A stretch of DNA of 64,000 nt from SZUA-36 sp963727635 (GCA_963727635.1 CAVSHP010000015.1:868001-932000), one strand, 5' to 3'. Shown: positions 9,605 through 18,073, numbered from the stretch's first letter. Made by a program: numbers and translations. The notes: generated from the letters alone by a model not told the origin.

Positions 9605-10213
9605 TGAGTCATTTCATCGACACGTTTTTCCGCGCGGTTTTTCTTGAAAATCTCGCCCTGGCGTATTTCCTGGGTATGTGCACCTTCCTGGCCGTGTCCA
9701 AGAAGGTCAAGACCACAATTGGCCTGGGCATTGCGGTTATCGTCGTGGAAGCCATCAGTGTCCCGGTTAACAATCGTGCTTTACAATTTCGTCCTGCGTG
9801 ATGGCGCACTGGCCTGGGCCGGCCTCGGCCATCTGGATTTCAGTTACCTCGGTTTACTCACCCAGATCGCCGTGATTGCCGCGATGATCCAGGTGCTGGA
9901 AATGGTGTTGAACCGCTTCTTCCCGGTGCTCTACAACACCCTCGGCATTTTTCTGCCCCTGCTGACCGTCAACTGCGCCATCCTGGGAGCCTCGCTGTTC
10001 ATGGTGCAGCGGGACCTCGGGTTTATCGACAGTGTTGCCTACGGTCTGGGCGCCGGGGTTGGCTGGGCGCTGGCGATCGTCATGCTGGCCGGTTTGAGGG
10101 AGAAAATGAAGTACAGCGACATTCCGGCAGGCCTGGAAGGCCTCGGCATCGCGTTTTTTACCACCGGGCTGATTTCCCTCGCCTTTATGGGTATTGCCGG
10201 ACTGAGTTTTTAG
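9604..10213 (+). CDS. nqrE: Na+-translocating NADH:quinone reductase subunit E (one frameshift)
   Basis: Membrane subunit E of Na+-NQR. It starts MSHFIDTFFRAVFLENLALAYFLGMC. The frame changes near 9775, between VPVNN and LYNFVLRDGALAW, consistent with one extra base. The corrected product is about 202 residues, the usual size, ending in the family's GIAGLSF. It is followed after nine bases by nqrF with a GGAGG ribosome-binding site. Confidence 0.9.
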
Positions 10214-10222
10214 GAGGCCCTG

Positions 10223-11448
10223 ATGCAGGAAATTCTCTACAGCGTCCTCGTTTTTACAACGCTCCTCGTGTTGCTGGTCCTGATGATCCTGATGGTCCGG
10301 CACGTCTGGTACCGCAGGGTGAAGTTATCATCAGGGTAAATGGCGAGCGGGACGTTAAAGCCTCTGACCGGCGGGCGTTTGCTCGAAATATTGGCCGATG
10401 CGGAGATTTTTGTGCCATCGGCCTGTGGCGGCGGAGGAACCTGCGGCCAGTGCCGGGTCAAGGTGAAGAGCGGTGGCGGCTCCCTGCTGCCGACAGAAGC
10501 GTCATTGATCTCTAAAAAGGAGGCCAGCCCAGGGGGAAAGACTGGCTTGCCAGTTCGTGGTAACCGCAGGACATGGCCATCCAGGTTTCTGAAGATATTT
10601 TCGGCGTGAAAAAGTGGGAGTGCACGCGTGCGTTCGAACCACAATGTCGCCACCTTCATCAAGGAACTGGTGCTCGACCTGCCCGCCGGTGAACTGATTG
10701 ATTTCAAAGCCGGGGGCTATATCCAGATCGAGTGCCCGCCCCACGAACTGAGCTACTCGGAGTTTGATATCGATGAGAAATACCTGGCGGACTGGATTCA
10801 ATATGACCTTTTGAAATTGCACTCAAAAGTCACCGAGCCGACCATGCGGGCGTACTCCATGGCGAGCTACCCGGAAGAGAACGATATCATCATGCTCAAC
10901 GTCCGCATTGCGACGCCGCCTCCCCAGTTGCAAGGCAAAGTGCCTACGGGCGTTATGTCTTCATATATCTTCAATCTGAAACCGGGCGACAAGGTCATGG
11001 TCTCCGGGCCATACGGCGAATTCCTGGCGAGAGAAACCGACCATGAGATGGTTTTCATCGGAGGCGGTGCCGGTATGGCGCCGATGCGTTCGCATATCTT
11101 CGATCAACTCAAACGGCTCAAGAGTAAGCGCAAAATTTCGTTCTGGTATGGTGCCCGCAGTTTGCGCGAGGCGTTTTACCGGGAAGAATTTGATGATTTG
11201 GCCGCAAGCCATGAAAATTTCAGCTGGCACCTGGCACTGTCTGACCCTTGCCTGAAGACAACTGGACGGGGCTGATCGGTTTTATTCACACCGTGCTGTA
11301 TGAAAATTACCTCAAAGACCATCCGGCACCCGAGGACTGCGAGTACTACCTGTGTGGACCACCGATGATGAACGCGGCGGTTACCCGCTTGCTGGAAGAT
11401 CTGGGTGTGGAAAAAGAAAACGTGTTGTTTGACGATTTTGGAGAATAG
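10223..11448 (+). CDS. nqrF: Na+-translocating NADH:quinone reductase subunit F (multiple frameshifts)
   Basis: NADH-oxidising entry subunit of Na+-NQR. Segments in several frames line up into one roughly 407-residue protein: an N-terminal membrane helix (MQEILYSVLVFTTLLV), a 2Fe-2S ferredoxin domain with CGGGGTCGQC, then an FAD/NADH domain with RAYSMASYP (FAD), GGGAGMAPMRS (NADH) and C-terminal CGPPMMN. At least five indels are needed, near 10320, 10370, 10540-10570, 10627 and 11250. Such density within one conserved gene, with all domains recognisable, suggests poor base quality rather than decay, though true inactivation is not excluded. Confidence 0.85.
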
Positions 11449-11453
11449 TGTCG

Positions 11454-11624
11454 ATGGGCATATTCCTGGGAACACTGATCATCGTCAGCGTTTGTTGCCT
11501 GGTGATGAGTTTCAGCCTGCTGTTTTCCGGCAAACCTTTCAGCGGAGGCTGTGGCAGCAAGCCGCCCGGTACGCCCCGCTGTGAAGCTTGCCCAAAAAGA
11601 GACCGGCTCAAGCCTGATCCTTAA
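11454..11624 (+). CDS. nqrM: Na+-NQR maturation protein NqrM
   Basis: A 56-residue protein starting MGIFLGTLIIVSVCC five bases after nqrF. It has one transmembrane helix and a short cysteine-rich tail with the pattern CGSKPPGTPRCEACPKR. This matches NqrM (DUF539), which helps insert iron into the NqrD/NqrE centre. The usual neighbour apbE, encoding the flavin transferase for NqrB and NqrC, is not between nqrF and nqrM here. Confidence 0.85.
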   Translation: MGIFLGTLIIVSVCCLVMSFSLLFSGKPFSGGCGSKPPGTPRCEACPKRDRLKPDP

Positions 11625-11645
11625 CGATACAGAAGGAGAATCCTC

Positions 11646-12047
11646 TTGAAGAGATCAATGCTGATTCAGGATTACATGGAGAAGGACTACCTGACACTGG
11701 ATCCTGAGATGGATGTATTGCGTGCGGCACAACTGCTGCTCAAATCCAATATTACCGGTGCTCCCGTGCTGGACGCGCACGGCAGGCTGGTCGGTATATT
11801 GACCGAACGGGACTTCATGCAAGTGGCCCTGCAGGGTTTTTATCACGGTGAGCCCGGCGGGCAGGTGAAAAAACATATGAGCCGCGATCCGGAATACGTG
11901 AGTCCTGACGAGAGCATCCTGACAGTGGCTGAAATGTTCATACAAGGGCGTTTCCAACGTTATCCGGTAGTCGATAATGGAAGGCTCGTGGGAGTGATAG
12001 TCAGGCGGGATGTAATGCGTGCGCTCGCCGAGTATTATCCTGCATAG
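11646..12047 (+). CDS. CBS-domain pair protein
   Basis: A 133-residue protein consisting almost entirely of two CBS domains: ILTERDFMQVAL closes the first and IVRRDVMRALAE the second. CBS pairs bind adenosyl nucleotides and sense energy state. The TTG start is preferred over the ATG at 11658 because AAGGAG lies seven bases upstream of it. It follows nqrM at 21 bases and is likely the last gene of that operon, suggesting a regulatory role in energy metabolism, which is inference. Confidence 0.8.
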   Translation: MKRSMLIQDYMEKDYLTLDPEMDVLRAAQLLLKSNITGAPVLDAHGRLVGILTERDFMQVALQGFYHGEPGGQVKKHMSRDPEYVSPDESILTVAEMFIQGRFQRYPVVDNGRLVGVIVRRDVMRALAEYYPA

Positions 12048-12121
12048 AATCAGCTGTTCCTGGAGTCCCTGATTGATGAATTATCGGGATTGCCTTGTTA
12101 GCGCTGTCGAGGAGGTCAAGC

Positions 12122-12352
12122 ATGACCATGACCCAGTTGAACCAGTCAGAACTTGAATGCCTTAGAAAAATTGCAAACGGTCAGTCATCGAACGTCATGT
12201 CTGTATGTGCATCCGATATATTGGCAAACCTGGTGTCGCGTGGACTTATAGAATATGGCCCAGCCATGCGGCTTCCTTTGGAAATGGCGATTCCTTGCTA
12301 CAAGGTAACTTCATCTGGGTATGCCGTTCTCAGACGTTCGAACCCTGATTAG
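12122..12352 (+). CDS. Small hypothetical protein, possibly winged-helix-like
   Basis: A 76-residue protein starting MTMTQLNQSELECLRKIANG. The ATG at 12122 has GAGGAGG eight bases upstream, better than the upstream alternatives. The pattern of leucine-rich helices followed by LVSRGLIEYGP and YKVTSSGYAVLR resembles small winged-helix 'MarR-like' C-terminal pieces, but no family is recognised. It sits at the border of the repeat-rich accessory stretch. Confidence 0.55.
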   Translation: MTMTQLNQSELECLRKIANGQSSNVMSVCASDILANLVSRGLIEYGPAMRLPLEMAIPCYKVTSSGYAVLRRSNPD

Positions 12353-12399
12353 TTTTTGAACCAGAGACAGACCAGTCGCGAACATTGATCCGGGCACGA

Positions 12400-12600
12400 A
12401 AGCCGAGACAAAAGCCGAGACAAGAGCCGAGACAAAGAGCCGAGACAAGACAGCCACATCTTCATGGCTGTCCGTGTTCTTTCTCGTGTTCTTTCTCCGA
12501 ACTTTTTTTATAGTGATGGGTGTCTGGACTTTTTCCATTTATAGTGATGGGTGTCTGGACTTTTTCCATCTGGACTTTTTCTGGACTTATTCCAGACTTT
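12400..12600. repeat. Short tandem repeats, including the GATGGGTGTCTGGACTTTTT motif
   Basis: 12400-12446 holds four imperfect copies of AGCCGAGACAA. A single ATGGCTGTCCGTG follows at about 12465. 12511-12570 holds two 30-bp copies containing TAGTGATGGGTGTCTGGAC, then partial CTGGACTTTTT units to 12600. The second family is the same motif as at 13.6 kb. There is no coding evidence. Confidence 0.8.
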
Positions 12601-12638
12601 TACATGTAGGTTATGTGCCCCAATGACTGTCGGGAGTT

Positions 12639-12803
12639 TCAGCCTTTTTTCCGTGGCGGCTTTTTTAAACTACGTTCGAGTTCGTTCGCGATCATACGGA
12701 GTTTTTCAACTGAATGGTCAACTTCATATTTATCCCGAAACTTGCTCAGTTCCTGGGCGAGGCTTCGGATTCTGTCCGGGTAGGATTCTGATTTAATTTG
12801 CAT
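12639..12803 (-). CDS. Small basic hypothetical protein
   Basis: A 54-residue protein starting MQIKSESYPDRIRSLAQEL, with GGAGG seven bases before the ATG. It is highly charged and predicted helical, ending in a lysine/arginine cluster (KKPPRKKG). No family is recognised. The good ribosome-binding site and compact helical composition support it being real. Confidence 0.5.
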   Translation of the reverse strand: MQIKSESYPDRIRSLAQELSKFRDKYEVDHSVEKLRMIANELERSLKKPPRKKG

Positions 12804-12951
12804 GGTTATCCTCCGCCAATGCCAGAGGGTAAGCATACGCACACCCTGGCGAGGCATATTTGATATGGGTCAAGCGCAGTCGGCGGAAAGGCAGATGCCA
12901 GACCGGCGCGGCTTAAACTGTAGAGATGAGTTTATAGACTCTAAATAAATA

Positions 12952-13120
12952 TTTAAGGAGCCTCTGATCTATTCATGAACTCGTATCTTGCATCCAAAAT
13001 GTCCAGCTTCTTCGTTGCAAATCTTGCCAATAGCTCGCTATTACCTGCGATTCGCGCCTTGAATCTGAACATTTTGAATTGCAATATGCTTCGTCCAGAA
13101 TAAATCAGAGGCTCCTTAAA
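12952..13120. mobile_element. MITE-like element with 23-bp terminal inverted repeats
   Basis: A 169-bp element bounded by TTTAAGGAGCCTCTGAT at 12952 and its inverted copy at 13098-13120 (22 of 23 bases match). The centre (about 13017-13056) is itself an imperfect palindrome around CCAATAGCTCGCTATTACC. GGAGCCTCTG resembles ends of IS5-group elements. No transposase fragment is readable, so this is probably a non-autonomous miniature element. Confidence 0.75.
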
Positions 13121-13225
13121 AGAATTATTTGCTTTCATCTGGTGTATCGATGAGAGGATTTTTATCCTGACCTCAACACGCTGCCAACTCTCAACAGGCT
13201 TCCGACTTTGACCAGCCTGGATTGT

Positions 13226-13300
13226 CTAACTCCTGCGAACAAGCCACACGATAAGAGCAATGATAAGTATGGTTCCGAGAATGCCGCCGCCGAAATACAT
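13226..13300 (-). CDS. 24-residue single-helix membrane protein
   Basis: A very short frame starting MYFGGGILGTILIIAL and ending in RRS, with AAAGGAGA immediately upstream of the ATG. It is a glycine-rich start followed by one perfect hydrophobic helix and a positively charged end, which is the usual shape of small membrane proteins. Short proteins of this look occur beside stress genes in many proteobacteria, but I cannot name this one. Confidence 0.55.
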   Translation of the reverse strand: MYFGGGILGTILIIALIVWLVRRS

Positions 13301-13619
13301 GGGGGTCTCCTTTAAAAGATGTTGGATGCTCATTTTATGCATCACTGGTGCGAACTGTCTGCGCGCTACCGCACAGAGCATGGACTCATTTAGTTCTCGT
13401 TCCCTACCGCGCTACGGCAGATGATGCGGCGATGACGGCTATCGCCAATACCCTGTTGAGGACCGCGCGATATGATCCACTTTAGTCGATAAATGTTGCG
13501 GTCAATTGACTCAGACTTGCTATGAAACGGAGCAACGACAATGCCGCTGGACGTCCTTAAAAGTGGGCCACCGCAAAATAGAACACAAAAGTGAAGACTC
13601 TCATGTTTCTGACCTGTAA
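13301..13619. other. Intergenic stretch without recognisable genes
   Basis: No coding frame, hairpin terminator or RNA signature could be supported between the small membrane protein and the repeat array. Confidence 0.6.
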
Positions 13620-13962
13620 TAGTGATGGCTGTCCGGGCTTTTTTCTGTCCGGACTTTTTGGTGATGGCTGTCGAGGCTTTTTTCTGTCTGGACTTTTTTA
13701 ATGTGATGGGTGTCCGGACTTTTTTCGGACTTTTTATCCCGGACTTTTTTTATGGGTGTCCGGACTTTTTTCGTTATGGGTATCCGGACTTTTTTTGTTA
13801 TGGGTGTCCGGACTTTTTGGGTGTCCGGACTTTTTTCGGACTTTTTTCGATGGGTGTCCGGACTTTTTTTCCGGACTTTGTTGATGGGTGTCCGGACTTT
13901 TTTTTGTGATGGGTGTCCGGACTTTTTTCCGGACTTTTTGCGGACTTTTTGTGCCCATTGTT
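13620..13962. repeat. Array of GATGGGTGTCCGGACTTTTTT motifs
   Basis: About a dozen imperfect, irregularly spaced copies of a short unit, (G)ATGG(C/G)TGTCCGGAC followed by five to eight T, fill this stretch. The first two copies read ATGGCTGTC, the later ones ATGGGTGTCC. Spacing varies from about 14 to 45 bp, so it is not CRISPR. GTCCGGAC is a palindrome, but with no loop it is not a normal terminator. Apparent open frames through it (FFPDFF, GCPDFF) are artefacts of the repeat. Confidence 0.9.
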
Positions 13963-14053
13963 CCTGCGAACTTCCCGGTCAGGTCATCATGCAAGCGGAG
14001 GCTCAGCACAGGCAGTTAAAAAGCAACGGATATGTACAGCCGGGAACAGAAAT

Positions 14054-14977
14054 TTACGCACGATATTGACCCCCCGCACCCGGGTGCCGAACGATCTCCA
14101 TGGTTTGGGTTTTTATCCAGTCTTCAAATAGTTGAGCACGCAAAGACCGGTGTTCCGGCCGGTTGGTTAATAGATAATAATTGTGAGATTCGGGTATCGC
14201 CCTGTTCAGCAGTTTTACCAGGCGGCCCTCGCGAAGGTCCTCCTGGATTTCAAAGGAATTGCACAATGCAACGCCAAAACCCAGTCTTGCCGCGGTAAGA
14301 GACAGGTTGGTGCTGTAGAAGTGAATCTGTTTCATATTCTCAGGTACGGGCACATTCATTGCGGCCAACCAGTTCGCCCAGTTATTCTGGCTGTCATGTA
14401 GCAGGGTGAGTCGACACAAGTGCTCCGGCCTTGTGATTGGCGGTAGATCATGCAGGATTTTGGGGCTGCAAACCGGGTATATAGACGGTGACACCAGTTC
14501 CTCAAGCTGCCGGCCATCCGCCTCAGGTTTGCCGTAGCAGATAGCAACATCTACTTCACCGGGAATGTCCTTTTGTTGCGGCTGAACCTCGACAACATGG
14601 ATATTGATTTGCGGATACTGAATTTGAAATTCACCGATGTGCCGGATCGCCCAGCTGGCACCCGTCGATTCGGTACAGCCTATAACAAGTTCGCCGACGA
14701 GGTTGTCCGGGTCCAGGTGCAGGGCGCCCTCCACGATGCTGTCAAACCCTTGCCGGACGGCGGTGAGCAATCTTTCACCTGCACTGGTGAGCTTTAGGCG
14801 GTTATTGGTGCGGATAAAGAGCTTCACCTTGAGCTGTTGTTCGAGAGCCCGAACCTGGTGACTGATGGCGCCGTGGGTCACTCCCAGCGCATCGCCCGCA
14901 CGCCCCATGTGTAAGTGGTGACCGGCGCTTTCAAACGCACGTAACGCGGATAAAGGAAGTGTACGTCGGTTTATCAT
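14054..14977 (-). CDS. LysR-family transcriptional regulator (GcvA-like)
   Basis: A 307-residue LysR-type regulator when started at MINRRTLPLSALRAFE. The longer frame to 15064 adds a tail unlike the family. The N-terminal winged helix-turn-helix includes GRAGDALGVTHGAISHQVRALEQQL-type features; the C-terminal effector domain carries the GcvA-subgroup signature (GFGVALCNSFEIQEDL). It is divergent from gabD across a 160-bp AT-rich gap, the normal arrangement for a LysR regulator of its neighbour. The effector could be a GABA-pathway metabolite, which is inference. Confidence 0.88.
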   Translation of the reverse strand: MINRRTLPLSALRAFESAGHHLHMGRAGDALGVTHGAISHQVRALEQQLKVKLFIRTNNRLKLTSAGERLLTAVRQGFDSIVEGALHLDPDNLVGELVIGCTESTGASWAIRHIGEFQIQYPQINIHVVEVQPQQKDIPGEVDVAICYGKPEADGRQLEELVSPSIYPVCSPKILHDLPPITRPEHLCRLTLLHDSQNNWANWLAAMNVPVPENMKQIHFYSTNLSLTAARLGFGVALCNSFEIQEDLREGRLVKLLNRAIPESHNYYLLTNRPEHRSLRAQLFEDWIKTQTMEIVRHPGAGGQYRA

Positions 14978-15137
14978 GCCAGCTTGCCTGTGAGAAAAAC
15001 TCACAGAATATACAAATATATATCGATATATGCGAGAAATATTTACCGTTATGCTAGCCGGCACACTGCACTCTTGCCCGGATTACCGGTGCAATTCGCG
15101 GTTTTGATATTCAGAGAGTTTGTTGGAGGATTAAATC
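14978..15137. promoter_or_regulatory. Divergent regulatory region between LysR gene and gabD
   Basis: AT-rich stretch with a dyad-like ATATATATCGATATAT at about 15005-15030 and a palindromic GTGAGAAAAACTCAC at 14990-15004. LysR regulators often bind T-N11-A dyads in such gaps. GGAGG at 15125 serves the gabD start. Assignment of operators is tentative. Confidence 0.45.
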
Positions 15138-16601
15138 TTGGGCATTTCTGTCGCAGACAAGCGTTTATTGAAAATGAATGCATATATAAATGGTCAATGG
15201 GTGGCTTCGGACGAGGGAACCACGCTGGATGTTACCAACCCGGCCACCGGTGAGGTGATCGCCCGAGTGGCAAACTGTGGAACCGCTGAAACCCGGCGCG
15301 CAATTGAAGCCGCACAAGCTGCACAACGCGGCTGGGCGACGACATCCATAAAGGAACGGTCAGCAATACTACGCAGATGGTTCAACCTGATGCTGGAGAA
15401 CCAGGAAGACCTGGCACGGATTCTGACCGCTGAACAGGGTAAACCGCTTGCCGAAGCACGCGGTGAAATTGCTTATGGCGCGAGCTATATAGAGTGGTTT
15501 GCAGAAGAGGGCAAGCGCATCTACGGTGATACCATCCCCCACGCCTCAAATGATAAACGGCTGGTGGTCATCAAGCAGCCAGTCGGTGTTGTTGCCTGCA
15601 TCACGCCCTGGAATTTTCCCAATGCGATGCTGACCCGCAAGATTGCCCCGGCCCTTGCTGCTGGCTGTACGGTCGTGTGTAAACCGGCCAACGCAACACC
15701 TTTATCGGCTTTCGCCTTTGCGGAATTGGCCGAGCGAGCCGGGATCCCGGCGGGTGTGATCAACCTGGTGACCGGTAAAACGGCAGAGATAGGTAAAGAA
15801 CTCACGTCCAACCCGATCGTACGCAAATTGACTTTCACAGGCTCCACGCCGGTGGGTAAGCAATTGATGGCCGAGTGTGCAGCGACTGTAAAGCGGACTT
15901 CGATGGAGTTGGGTGGAAACGCACCTTTTATCGTTTTTGATGATGCCGATCTGGATGCCGCGATTGCGGGAGTGATGGCGAGCAAATATCGCAATTCGGG
16001 TCAGACCTGTGTTTGCGCAAACCGTATCCTGGTCCAGGAAGGGGTCTATGACATCTTCGCCGACAAACTGGTGCGTGCTGTAAAAGATTTGCGTGTTGGG
16101 GATGGTGCCGACGCGGGTGTAACCATCGGGCCTTTGATCAACGAGACGGCAGCCAGCGATGTCATGGGATTCATCAATGATGCTGTCAGCAAGGGTGCCT
16201 GTGTGAGGGCAGGTGGCCATCGTTCTGAACGCGGTGGCAGCTTTATCGAACCGACCATACTCACCAACGTCAGTGACGATATGAAAGTTTTCAAAGAGGA
16301 GATATTCGGACCCGTCGCACCCTTGTTCAAATTCAAGACGGAAGCCGAGGCGATCGCCATGGCAAACGACACCGAATTTGGTCTGGCCTGCTATTTTTAT
16401 TCACGTGACATCGGTCGAATCTGGCGGGTAGGTGAGGGGCTGGAATACGGTATTGTCGGCATTAACGAGGGTATTATTTCTAACGAGATGGCGCCTTTTG
16501 GTGGTGTGAAAGAGTCCGGTCAGGGTCGTGAGGGCTCAAAATACGGTCTGGATGATTATCTGGAAATCAAGTACATGTGTATGGGAGGGATTGACCAATG
16601 A
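15138..16601 (+). CDS. gabD: NAD(P)+-dependent succinate-semialdehyde dehydrogenase
   Basis: A 487-residue aldehyde dehydrogenase that oxidises succinate semialdehyde to succinate, the last step of GABA breakdown. Seen: the cofactor-site ITPWNFPNAMLTRK, KPANATPLSA, the general-base region MELGGNAPF and the catalytic cysteine in NSGQTCVCANR. Closest by pattern to GabD rather than betaine- or glutarate-specific enzymes. A TTG start is used here because GGAGG lies eight bases before it; ATG at 15174 (MNAYINGQW) is the alternative. It overlaps gabT by four bases. Confidence 0.9.
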   Translation: MGISVADKRLLKMNAYINGQWVASDEGTTLDVTNPATGEVIARVANCGTAETRRAIEAAQAAQRGWATTSIKERSAILRRWFNLMLENQEDLARILTAEQGKPLAEARGEIAYGASYIEWFAEEGKRIYGDTIPHASNDKRLVVIKQPVGVVACITPWNFPNAMLTRKIAPALAAGCTVVCKPANATPLSAFAFAELAERAGIPAGVINLVTGKTAEIGKELTSNPIVRKLTFTGSTPVGKQLMAECAATVKRTSMELGGNAPFIVFDDADLDAAIAGVMASKYRNSGQTCVCANRILVQEGVYDIFADKLVRAVKDLRVGDGADAGVTIGPLINETAASDVMGFINDAVSKGACVRAGGHRSERGGSFIEPTILTNVSDDMKVFKEEIFGPVAPLFKFKTEAEAIAMANDTEFGLACYFYSRDIGRIWRVGEGLEYGIVGINEGIISNEMAPFGGVKESGQGREGSKYGLDDYLEIKYMCMGGIDQ

Positions 16602-17890
16602 CTGAGATAAGCAATGCGCAATGGCAGGTACGCAAGCAGGCCGCTATCGCCCGTGGACAAGGAAATATTGCAGCGGTTTACATTGACTATGCAAAGAACG
16701 CCGAGATGTGGGATGTAGAAGGCAATCGCTACATTGATTTTGGTACCGGTATCGCGGTTTGTTCAACCGGCCACTCCAACCCGGCAGTGGTCGCCGCCGT
16801 ACAAAATCAGCTTAAGCGCTTCAGCCACACCTGTGTGATGGTCACGCCCTATGATTCAGCCGTGGAACTGGCGGAAAAACTCAATCAGCTTGCGCCCGGC
16901 CCAACAGCCAAAAAATCCATTTTTGTTACCACGGGTGCCGAGGCCGTTGAGAACTGTGTAAAAATCGCCCGGGCCCATACAGGACGCCGCGGCGTGATCG
17001 CATTCAATGGTGGATTTCATGGCCGAACCATGCTGGCGATGGCGCTCACGGGTAAGGTGACACCCTATAAAAACCTGTTTGGCCCATTTCCCGGCGAGGT
17101 TTACCACGCACCTTTTCCGATCGATTACCACGGTGTAAGCGTTGAAGATTCCCTCAAAGCCCTCGATTTGCTTTTTAAAGTTGATATCGCGCCCTCTGAT
17201 GTGGCTGCGATTATTGTTGAGCCTGTTCAGGGTGAGGGTGGGTTCTATCCTGCCTCAAATGAATTTCTTCAGGCCCTGCGACAATTGTGTGATGAGCATG
17301 GCATTGTCTTGGTTGCCGATGAGATTCAAACCGGTTTTGCCCGCACGGGTAAGTTTTTCTGTTGTGAGTATGCCGGCATTGAGCCCGATCTGATGACCGT
17401 TGCCAAGGGTGTTGCTGGCGGGTTTCCGCTTGCGGCAGTGGTTGGAAAAGCCAACATAATGGACGCTCCCCTGCCGGGTGGATTGGGTGGAACCTATGCC
17501 GGTTCGCCGATTGGCTGCGCTGCCGCCCTGGCCGTCATTGATGTTATTGCCGAGCAGGGACTGGTTGAAAGAGCCAATCAAATTGGCGCACTGTTCTCCG
17601 TGAGATTGAATGATTTGCAACGGCAGTTTCCTGAACGTATTGGTGATATCCGTGCGCAACGTGGTGCGATGATTGCCATGGAACTGGTAAAGAACGGTGA
17701 CGCTGCGCAACCCGATGCGGATTTGACCAAAGCGATTGTATCGATGGCTTACCAAAAGGGGCTGGTTCTGTTGAGTTGTGGTACTCGGGGCAATGTCATC
17801 CGGTTTTTACCTGCATTGACGATATCAGATGAACTTGTCAACGAGGGTCTGGATATCATTGAGACTTGCCTGAATGAGTTGGTGAACTAA
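16598..17890 (+). CDS. gabT: 4-aminobutyrate aminotransferase
   Basis: A 430-residue class III aminotransferase that transfers the amino group of GABA to 2-oxoglutarate, yielding succinate semialdehyde for GabD. Seen: TTGAEAVENCVKIAR, the PLP-ring aspartate in VLVADEIQTGFARTGK, and the PLP lysine in TVAKGVAGGFPLAAV. Its start overlaps the gabD stop (ATGA), so the pair forms one operon. Length and motifs are normal for GabT. Confidence 0.92.
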   Translation: MTEISNAQWQVRKQAAIARGQGNIAAVYIDYAKNAEMWDVEGNRYIDFGTGIAVCSTGHSNPAVVAAVQNQLKRFSHTCVMVTPYDSAVELAEKLNQLAPGPTAKKSIFVTTGAEAVENCVKIARAHTGRRGVIAFNGGFHGRTMLAMALTGKVTPYKNLFGPFPGEVYHAPFPIDYHGVSVEDSLKALDLLFKVDIAPSDVAAIIVEPVQGEGGFYPASNEFLQALRQLCDEHGIVLVADEIQTGFARTGKFFCCEYAGIEPDLMTVAKGVAGGFPLAAVVGKANIMDAPLPGGLGGTYAGSPIGCAAALAVIDVIAEQGLVERANQIGALFSVRLNDLQRQFPERIGDIRAQRGAMIAMELVKNGDAAQPDADLTKAIVSMAYQKGLVLLSCGTRGNVIRFLPALTISDELVNEGLDIIETCLNELVN

Positions 17891-17906
17891 AAAGTAACCA
17901 ACGAAA

Positions 17907-17958
17907 ACCGCTCTGAGCCACTGGGTTTTTTAAAAGGGCTCCAGTGGTCTCTAGCGGT
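17907..17958. other. Two-tier inverted repeat downstream of gabT
   Basis: Outer arms ACCGCT / AGCGGT and inner arms CCACTGG / CCAGTGG could form a long hairpin 17 bases after the gabT stop. A T6 run sits in the loop rather than after the stem, so it is not a classical terminator; it could stabilise the 3' end. Confidence 0.5.
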
Positions 17959-17972
17959 CTTTGAACTGATGG

Positions 17973-17993
17973 GGCGGCGGGAATCGAACCCGC
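17973..17993 (-). other. Uninterrupted copy of the tmRNA T-arm (att-like sequence)
   Basis: This 21-nt stretch is identical to the spliced tmRNA 3' end, T-arm plus start of the acceptor strand, but has no intron. It lies 64 bp beyond the tmRNA 3' end in the same orientation. Such partial 3' copies are the usual footprint of an element that integrated in a tRNA or tmRNA gene. No tRNA body precedes it. Confidence 0.65.
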
Positions 17994-18020
17994 CGCTTTC
18001 TAATTTTAAAACAATCACCC

Positions 18021-18050
18021 AAAAAAATACCCCGGCAAAATGCCGGGGTA
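18021..18050 (-). terminator. ssrA: Terminator of the tmRNA gene
   Basis: Perfect 10-bp stem (TACCCCGGCA / TGCCGGGGTA) with a short loop, followed on the minus strand by seven T. It begins seven bases after the tmRNA CCA end. Confidence 0.93.
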
Positions 18051-18073
18051 CCTGATTGGTGGAGGCGGCGGGA

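Noticed and set aside
5642..11448. Rnf complex instead of Nqr
   Set aside because: NqrA-type start, the NqrF ferredoxin-FAD fusion and NqrM are Nqr-specific; no RnfB or RnfC features.
13620..13962. Possible CRISPR array
   Set aside because: Units are short, spacing is irregular, the 'spacers' are T-runs and no cas genes are present.
13622..14069. Overlapping open frames rich in PDFF and RTFF
   Set aside because: They are translations of the repeated CCGGACTTTTTT motif.
17968..18000. A tRNA gene 3' end
   Set aside because: No D-arm, anticodon arm or 5' acceptor strand precedes it; only the T-arm is present, identical to that of the tmRNA.
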